Both the position numbers and the translations under genes were made by a program. A stretch of DNA of 11,277 nt from NCBI GenBank assembly GCA_026193355.1, contig JAPHTL010000197.1:1-11277 (forward strand), read 5' to 3'. Position 1 is the first letter of the stretch, and the number at the start of each line of letters is the position of its first letter. Below, in pieces: positions 8,016 to 11,277 of the stretch. The notes under the pieces are model-generated. The model saw only the letters and a list, made by a program, of their open reading frames with translations, searched no databases and had not been told where the DNA came from. The stretch comes from Rhodospirillales bacterium. GTDB lineage: Bacteria; Pseudomonadota; Alphaproteobacteria; Rhodospirillales; JAPHTL01.

Positions 8016-8045
8016 TTGCCATATGCATTGCTGCACTGATACGAT
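8016..8045 (+). promoter_or_regulatory. Candidate sigma70-like promoter upstream of the dehydrogenase
   Basis: TTGCCA (8016-8021, one base from consensus) and TACGAT (8040-8045, four of six) are 18 nt apart in the 135-nt gap after tetR. A transcript from here would have a leader of roughly 65-70 nt that includes a small hairpin. This would allow the dehydrogenase, coxG and DUF1330 genes to be expressed independently of tetR. The match is modest and could be chance. Confidence 0.3.
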
Positions 8046-8070
8046 CCTTGTTTATCAATTGACCACTTGC

Positions 8071-8087
8071 GGGCAGCGTGCCTGCCC
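8071..8087 (+). other. Small inverted repeat in the dehydrogenase leader
   Basis: GGGCAG (8071-8076) and CTGCCC (8082-8087) form a perfect 6-bp stem with a 5-nt loop, 32 nt before the start codon. It could be an operator half-site pair or an mRNA hairpin. It has no T tract, so it is not a terminator. Confidence 0.3.
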
Positions 8088-8119
8088 ATAGCGCTTTCAT
8101 ACCAAGCGGGGAGAGAAGG

Positions 8120-9007
8120 ATGACCGTAAACAAAGACAAGACCGAAGTTGGGTTCATCGGACTCGGCATCATGGGCCTGAGCATGGCTGGCCACATTCAG
8201 GCAGCAGGTTACAAGCTTCACGTCTACAACAGGACGAAGGCGAAAGCGGACGAACTGGTCGCCAAGGGCGCAACCTGGCAGGATTCCCCGGGCGATGTGG
8301 CCGCAGCTTCTGACGTGGTCATCACCATGGTCGGTTACCCCAAAGACGTGGAAGACATCTACCTGGGCAAAGACGGCATTGTTGATCGAGCCAAGCCGGG
8401 CGCCTGCCTGATCGACATGACGACGTCCGAACCGACACTTGCCATCAAGATTTACGATGCTGCAAAGGCGAAGGGGCTTGGCTCCCTCGACGCACCGGTT
8501 TCCGGCGGTGATGTCGGTGCACGTGAGGCGCGCCTGTCGATCATGGTCGGCGGTGACGAGGCGGACTTCAACAGCGTGATGCCCCTGTTCGAAGCGATGG
8601 GCACGAACATCCAGCTTCAGGGCAAGGCTGGAGCGGGCCAGCACACCAAGATGTGCAACCAGATTGTTGTCGCGGGCAACATGCTGGGCTGTGTCGAGGC
8701 CTTGTCCTACGCCATCAAGTCAGGACTCGATCCGAGCCATGTTCTCGAGTCCGTAGGCACAGGCGCGGCCAGCAGTTTCCTGCTGAACAATCTTGGTCCG
8801 AAGATGATCGCACGGGATTTCGCACCGGGATTTTTCATTCACCATTACATCAAGGATATGTCCATCGCCGAATCAGAAGCCGATGCCATGGGACTCGATC
8901 TGCCAGCCCTCAAGCTGACGAAAGGTCTCTACGAGAAAATTGCAGCGGCTGGTGCGCGCGAAGACGGCACGCAGGCCCTGATCAAGGCCTACGAGGACCA
9001 GTCCTGA
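8120..9007 (+). CDS. NAD(P)-dependent beta-hydroxyacid dehydrogenase, YkwC/3-hydroxyisobutyrate dehydrogenase family
   Basis: Cytoplasmic oxidoreductase of 295 residues interconverting a beta-hydroxy acid and its aldehyde or keto form. The N-terminal Rossmann domain has GLGIMG at 14-19. After the second strand NRT at 37-39 is the pattern usually associated with NADP(H) rather than NAD(H). The family substrate motif DAPVSGGDVGAREA starts at 124, and the catalytic lysine is expected to be Lys177 in GQHTKMCNQ. Segments ITMVGYPKDVEDIYLG, GQHTKMCNQ and FIKD-like HYIKDMSIA resemble Bacillus YkwC more than GarR or MmsB, so the substrate is uncertain. The ATG at 8120 follows GGGGAG and GAGAAGG; an upstream in-frame ATG at 8078 lacks a site and adds 14 non-family residues. 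CoxG follows after 31 nt, suggesting one operon. Confidence 0.92.
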   Translation: MTVNKDKTEVGFIGLGIMGLSMAGHIQAAGYKLHVYNRTKAKADELVAKGATWQDSPGDVAAASDVVITMVGYPKDVEDIYLGKDGIVDRAKPGACLIDMTTSEPTLAIKIYDAAKAKGLGSLDAPVSGGDVGAREARLSIMVGGDEADFNSVMPLFEAMGTNIQLQGKAGAGQHTKMCNQIVVAGNMLGCVEALSYAIKSGLDPSHVLESVGTGAASSFLLNNLGPKMIARDFAPGFFIHHYIKDMSIAESEADAMGLDLPALKLTKGLYEKIAAAGAREDGTQALIKAYEDQS

Positions 9008-9038
9008 CGAGCATCCCACAAAAGCAAGGAACACCGTC

Positions 9039-9614
9039 ATGGATATGGTTGGCGAATATCGCATAAACGCACCACGGCAGACCGTTTGGGAAGCTCTGAA
9101 CGATCCCGACACCCTGAAAGCCTGCATTCCAGGCTGCGAGGAACTGGTCAAGGAATCGGAAACCGATTTTTCGGCAAAGATCACCGCAAAGGTGGGCGCG
9201 ATACGCGCCAAGTTCGGTGGCAAGGTCACACTCTCCGACCTTGACCCGCCCAACAGCTACAGGATCGCTGGTGAAGGTCAGGGCGGCGTCGCGGGTTTCG
9301 CCAAGGGCTCGGCCGTTGTTTCGCTGACAGAAGACGGCGGAGCGACTGTACTGCGTTATGAAGCGAAGGCCGATATAGGCGGAAAACTGGCAAGCGTCGG
9401 TAGTCGGGTGATTCAGGGCGTCGGGAAGAAAATGGCCGACGACTTTTTCGGCGTCTTTGCCGAACGTGTGGGCGGTTCGGCCGCAACGGTCACCCCGGAA
9501 CCTTCCGCAACGGAAGAAACACCAACGCCCGAAGGCAGCAAGGGGACAAGCCCCCTCGTCTGGGTGGCAGCAGCGGCCCTCATCGCGGCGGCGGCTTTTT
9601 ATCTGCTGAAATAG
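9039..9614 (+). CDS. coxG: CoxG-like SRPBCC protein with C-terminal membrane anchor
   Basis: Carbon monoxide dehydrogenase subunit G family (SRPBCC fold), 191 residues. Family features are YRINAPRQTVWEALNDPDTLKACIPGCE from about residue 7, with PGCE at 31-34, and GGKLASVGSRVIQGVGKKMADDFF at about 114-137. A Pro/Thr/Glu-rich linker (about 150-168) leads to one hydrophobic helix (about 172-190) ending in a single Lys, a likely tail anchor in the inner membrane. CoxG proteins are known from aerobic CO dehydrogenase systems, where they are implicated in membrane attachment of the enzyme and in quinone-linked electron transfer. Here the gene is about 1.9 kb from the hydroxylase FAD gene on the opposite strand, so it probably serves that enzyme although the enzyme lacks the CO active site. 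AAGGA lies upstream of the ATG. Confidence 0.9.
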   Translation: MDMVGEYRINAPRQTVWEALNDPDTLKACIPGCEELVKESETDFSAKITAKVGAIRAKFGGKVTLSDLDPPNSYRIAGEGQGGVAGFAKGSAVVSLTEDGGATVLRYEAKADIGGKLASVGSRVIQGVGKKMADDFFGVFAERVGGSAATVTPEPSATEETPTPEGSKGTSPLVWVAAAALIAAAAFYLLK

Positions 9615-9639
9615 GGCAACGAAAACAGGGAGGTATTCA

Positions 9640-9927
9640 ATGAAAGGGTATTGGATCGCACTGGTCAATGTCACCGACACGGACGCCTATGCGGAATACG
9701 CCAAGCGTTCGGGGCCGGCCATTCAAAAATTTGGCGGCAAGCTTCTGGCGCGCGGCGGGCGCAACGTCGGCCTTGAGGGACCGACGCCGCCGGGACGCAT
9801 CGTGATCGTCGAATTCGACAGCCTTGAGCGGGCGCAGGAGTGCTTCAACTCCCCCGACTATCAGGAGGCGCGCTCCTTCCGCGTCGATGCGGCCGAAGCC
9901 CAGTTCATGATCGTCGAAGGGGTCTGA
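9640..9927 (+). CDS. DUF1330 family protein
   Basis: A 95-residue protein of the DUF1330 family, a small ferredoxin-like alpha/beta-barrel fold related to dimeric stress or monooxygenase-like domains. It starts MKGYWIALVNVTDTDAYAEYAKRSGPAI and contains the family's GGKLLARGG turn at about 32-40 and the RIVIVEFDSLERAQECFNSPDYQEAR segment at about 58-83. It has no signal peptide or metal-binding cluster. GGGAGG lies six bases before the ATG, and the gene is 25 nt after coxG, so it is probably the last gene of that operon. The stop codon lies in the loop of a strong palindrome and an intrinsic terminator follows. The biochemical role is unknown; a small dimeric enzyme or binding role is only a family-level guess. 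Confidence 0.92.
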   Translation: MKGYWIALVNVTDTDAYAEYAKRSGPAIQKFGGKLLARGGRNVGLEGPTPPGRIVIVEFDSLERAQECFNSPDYQEARSFRVDAAEAQFMIVEGV

Positions 9928-9935
9928 CCCCTTCG
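9915..9935. repeat. GGGGTC-N-GACCCC palindrome, copy 1, over the DUF1330 stop codon
   Basis: A perfect inverted repeat with 10-bp arms (CGAAGGGGTC / GACCCCTTCG) around one central T. The DUF1330 stop codon TGA (9925-9927) sits at its centre. Beyond the arms GATC recurs on both sides, with an extra GT on the left. The central 17 nt recur with a single changed base at 11242-11258. It is separate from the terminator hairpin that begins 26 nt later. Confidence 0.7.
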
Positions 9936-9960
9936 ATCTATCCCACTGAATGCTTTGACG

Positions 9961-9995
9961 ACGGCGTCTTCGCCTTTGGCGAGGGCGCCGTTTTT
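9961..9995 (+). terminator. Intrinsic terminator of the tetR-dehydrogenase-coxG-DUF1330 unit
   Basis: A 14-bp stem pairs ACGGCGTCTTCGCC (9961-9974) with GGCGAGGGCGCCGT (9978-9991), fully paired if two G-U wobbles are allowed, around a 3-nt TTT loop. A run of five T follows directly. It lies 33 nt past the DUF1330 stop codon on the right strand to end this operon. Confidence 0.88.
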
Positions 9996-10128
9996 GCGTC
10001 ACGGAATGCTTTTCCTTGTTTTGGCCCAAGGTTAAAAGGGCGGCCCTGGCCCACTGGCGACATTGATTTCCGCACAACCTGACGACAGATGCCAACGCTA
10101 TCGGGGGTCTGTAAAGCGCGCGCCACCG

Positions 10129-10160
10129 AGCGCCCGCCGATGGCGCTTGATTTTATTTTT
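10129..10160 (+). terminator. Possible second hairpin with T-rich tail
   Basis: AGCGCC (10129-10134) pairs with GGCGCT (10142-10147) over a 7-nt loop. An alternative pairing uses GCGCCA (10120-10125) with TGGCGC (10141-10146). A T-rich tail (TGATTTTATTTTT) follows. It could be a back-up terminator for the upstream operon or the 3' end of an unannotated small transcript. The interrupted T tract makes it less certain than the first terminator. Confidence 0.4.
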
Positions 10161-10232
10161 TACTTGCAGATAAATAGTAATGATTCAAATAAACCATATA
10201 TCTAACACAAACATCTAATAAAAGGAGGTCGC

Positions 10233-11138
10233 ATGCTCAAACGCATCGTAGCCTTTGCCATTCTGGCTGCAGGACTTGCACTCCCCCAGACGGGCGCGGC
10301 AATCGCCGACAACCAGTTTCCTTTCCCCTACAACAAGACCAAGGCTTTCCCACCCCCCTTGAAACACCCGACGGAAGCGTCGACCAAGGTCGAAGGGCGG
10401 CTGTCTTCGCAGTTGTTCAAGCCCGAAGGCGGCGGCCCCTTCCCCGTCGTCATTCTTCACCATACCTGCGCAGGGGTATCGGAACACATCCGCCAGTGGG
10501 CGAAAGAAGCCGTTGACCGGGGATTTGTCGCCTACGTCATCGACAGTTTCGGCCCCCGAAACGTTTACAACGCGTGCGGAAAAGCCACCGACGTTCTCCT
10601 GTCAGACGGCATGGTGGACGTCCTTGATGGGGCCCGCCACCTGGCTAAACTGCCGTTCGTCGATCCCAAACGCATCGTTCACATAGGATTTTCATGGGGT
10701 GGCGGCATTTCGTTGTTCGGCAACAGCACCTGGGTTCGCAACGAACCCAAGTTCGCAGCCTACAAGGATGTGTCGCTGGCGGCAGCCGTGGCGGTCTATC
10801 CGTCCTGCTACCTTCCAAAGACAGGCAACAGGATTCCCGAAGTCAGCTTCATCCAGCCCGACGTCAAGGTGCCGACGCTTTCCCTCATGGCGGAAAACGA
10901 CCATGAAGTCCCGAACCCCGATTGCGTCAAGAGGTTTGAGGCCGCGAAGAAGCAGGGAAGCGCTTATGAATGGCTTTTCATGAAGGGGGCCACCCATGGT
11001 TGGGACGCCTTCGAGAAGAACGGCCTTAAAACAAAACAGCCCTGGATGTCCAGCGAAGGAACCTATCACTATTCCAAGGAGACAACGGAAGAGTCGATCA
11101 AACTGGCCTTCGACTTCATCAGCAAGAACTTGCCATAA
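10233..11138 (+). CDS. Secreted dienelactone-hydrolase-family alpha/beta hydrolase
   Basis: Exported hydrolase of 301 residues. Residues 1-25 form a Sec signal peptide (MLKRIVAFAILAAGLALPQTGAAIA), probably cleaved after AIA or nearby. The alpha/beta-hydrolase core shows VVILHH at 72-77 (oxyanion region), the nucleophile elbow GFSWGG with Ser154, an acid candidate Asp223 in AENDHEVPNPD, and catalytic His255 in GATHGWDAF. Classical dienelactone hydrolase uses a Cys nucleophile, so this Ser version is more likely an esterase-type relative. Four cysteines (79, 115, 192, 231) could form disulfides in the periplasm. The ATG at 10233 follows AAAGGAGG, the best Shine-Dalgarno in the window. It stands alone between two terminators, so a link to the hydroxylase cluster is only positional. 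Confidence 0.9.
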   Translation: MLKRIVAFAILAAGLALPQTGAAIADNQFPFPYNKTKAFPPPLKHPTEASTKVEGRLSSQLFKPEGGGPFPVVILHHTCAGVSEHIRQWAKEAVDRGFVAYVIDSFGPRNVYNACGKATDVLLSDGMVDVLDGARHLAKLPFVDPKRIVHIGFSWGGGISLFGNSTWVRNEPKFAAYKDVSLAAAVAVYPSCYLPKTGNRIPEVSFIQPDVKVPTLSLMAENDHEVPNPDCVKRFEAAKKQGSAYEWLFMKGATHGWDAFEKNGLKTKQPWMSSEGTYHYSKETTEESIKLAFDFISKNLP

Positions 11139-11166
11139 AAATCGAATCCCCATTTTCTTGCCAACC

Positions 11167-11203
11167 CCGCCGGAGGAACCAGCCATCCTCCGGCGGATTT
11201 TTT
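11167..11203 (+). terminator. Intrinsic terminator of the hydrolase gene
   Basis: A perfect 11-bp stem, CCGCCGGAGGA (11167-11177) with TCCTCCGGCGG (11186-11196), closes an 8-nt loop and is followed by A and six T. It lies 28 nt after the hydrolase stop codon and is a textbook rho-independent terminator. Confidence 0.92.
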
Positions 11204-11241
11204 CGCATGTCATCCCAGGAACGCAGAATAAATACATCGCA

Positions 11242-11258
11242 AAGGGGTCCGACCCCTT
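11242..11258. repeat. GGGGTC-N-GACCCC palindrome, copy 2
   Basis: AAGGGGTC and GACCCCTT flank one central C, giving 8-bp perfect arms. The 17 nt equal copy 1 (9917-9933) except for the central base. This copy lies in non-coding DNA after the hydrolase terminator. The window ends in CGTCGAAG, which also precedes the palindrome core at copy 1, so a further copy could begin at the edge. Confidence 0.65.
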
Positions 11259-11277
11259 CTACGCATCCCCGTCGAAG

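Larger units (their letters stand above)
9928..10232. other. 305-nt intergenic region before the hydrolase
   Basis: The left part holds half of the stop-codon palindrome and the terminator at 9961-9995. The middle part (about 9996-10128) is GC-rich, has several short complementary stretches and no credible gene. At 10129-10147 there is another possible terminator stem. From about 10148 the sequence becomes strikingly AT-rich up to the hydrolase Shine-Dalgarno. This AT-rich stretch probably contains the hydrolase promoter, but no pair of -35/-10 boxes stands out: TTGATT (10147-10152) with GATAAA (10169-10174) is the best I can offer and is weak. Confidence 0.5.

Noticed and set aside
9938..10126. 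62-codon minus-strand open frame after DUF1330
   Set aside because: It runs through the intrinsic terminator, has no clear ribosome site and no family resemblance.

Overview
The window looks like the chromosome of a fairly GC-rich proteobacterium, most likely an alphaproteobacterium. I infer this from GC-rich codon usage, purine-rich Shine-Dalgarno sites before nearly every gene, twin-arginine export of an ABC binding protein, and the pairing of a molybdenum hydroxylase (FAD/2Fe-2S/Mo gene order) with an HAAT-family transporter. I cannot place the genus. There are eleven convincing protein genes, no RNA genes, no insertion sequences and no CRISPR.

Minus strand, 7092 down to 30: one long directional block, transcribed right to left. 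It encodes the FAD subunit, the [2Fe-2S] subunit and the molybdopterin subunit of a xanthine dehydrogenase/CO dehydrogenase-family hydroxylase. These are followed by a Tat-exported branched-chain-amino-acid-type (HAAT) binding protein and the two permeases LivH and LivM. The two junctions between hydroxylase genes are 4-base ATGA overlaps or close to them. The only sizeable gaps are 104 nt (hydroxylase to binding protein) and 69 nt (binding protein to LivH), and neither contains a terminator with a T tract. The ATPase genes (livG/livF) would be expected just left of the window.

Plus strand, 7262 to 9927: a divergent TetR-family regulator, a YkwC-like beta-hydroxyacid dehydrogenase, a CoxG-type SRPBCC protein with a C-terminal membrane anchor, and a DUF1330 protein. 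The unit ends at a strong intrinsic terminator (9961-9995). The 169-nt divergent region (7093-7261) is where the TetR protein would be expected to act. A separate unit follows an AT-rich leader: a secreted dienelactone-hydrolase-like alpha/beta hydrolase (10233-11138) with its own terminator (11167-11203).

Working model (inference): the ABC system imports an organic compound and the molybdenum hydroxylase oxidises it. CoxG services the hydroxylase at the membrane (electron hand-off or anchoring), the YkwC-like dehydrogenase acts on a related hydroxy acid, and TetR senses the substrate or a product. The large subunit lacks the Cys-Ser-Phe-Arg active-site motif of true aerobic CO dehydrogenase, so the substrate is probably not CO; it cannot be named from sequence. 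The most unusual non-coding signal is a GGGGTC-N-GACCCC palindrome present twice: once straddling the DUF1330 stop codon and once near the right edge.
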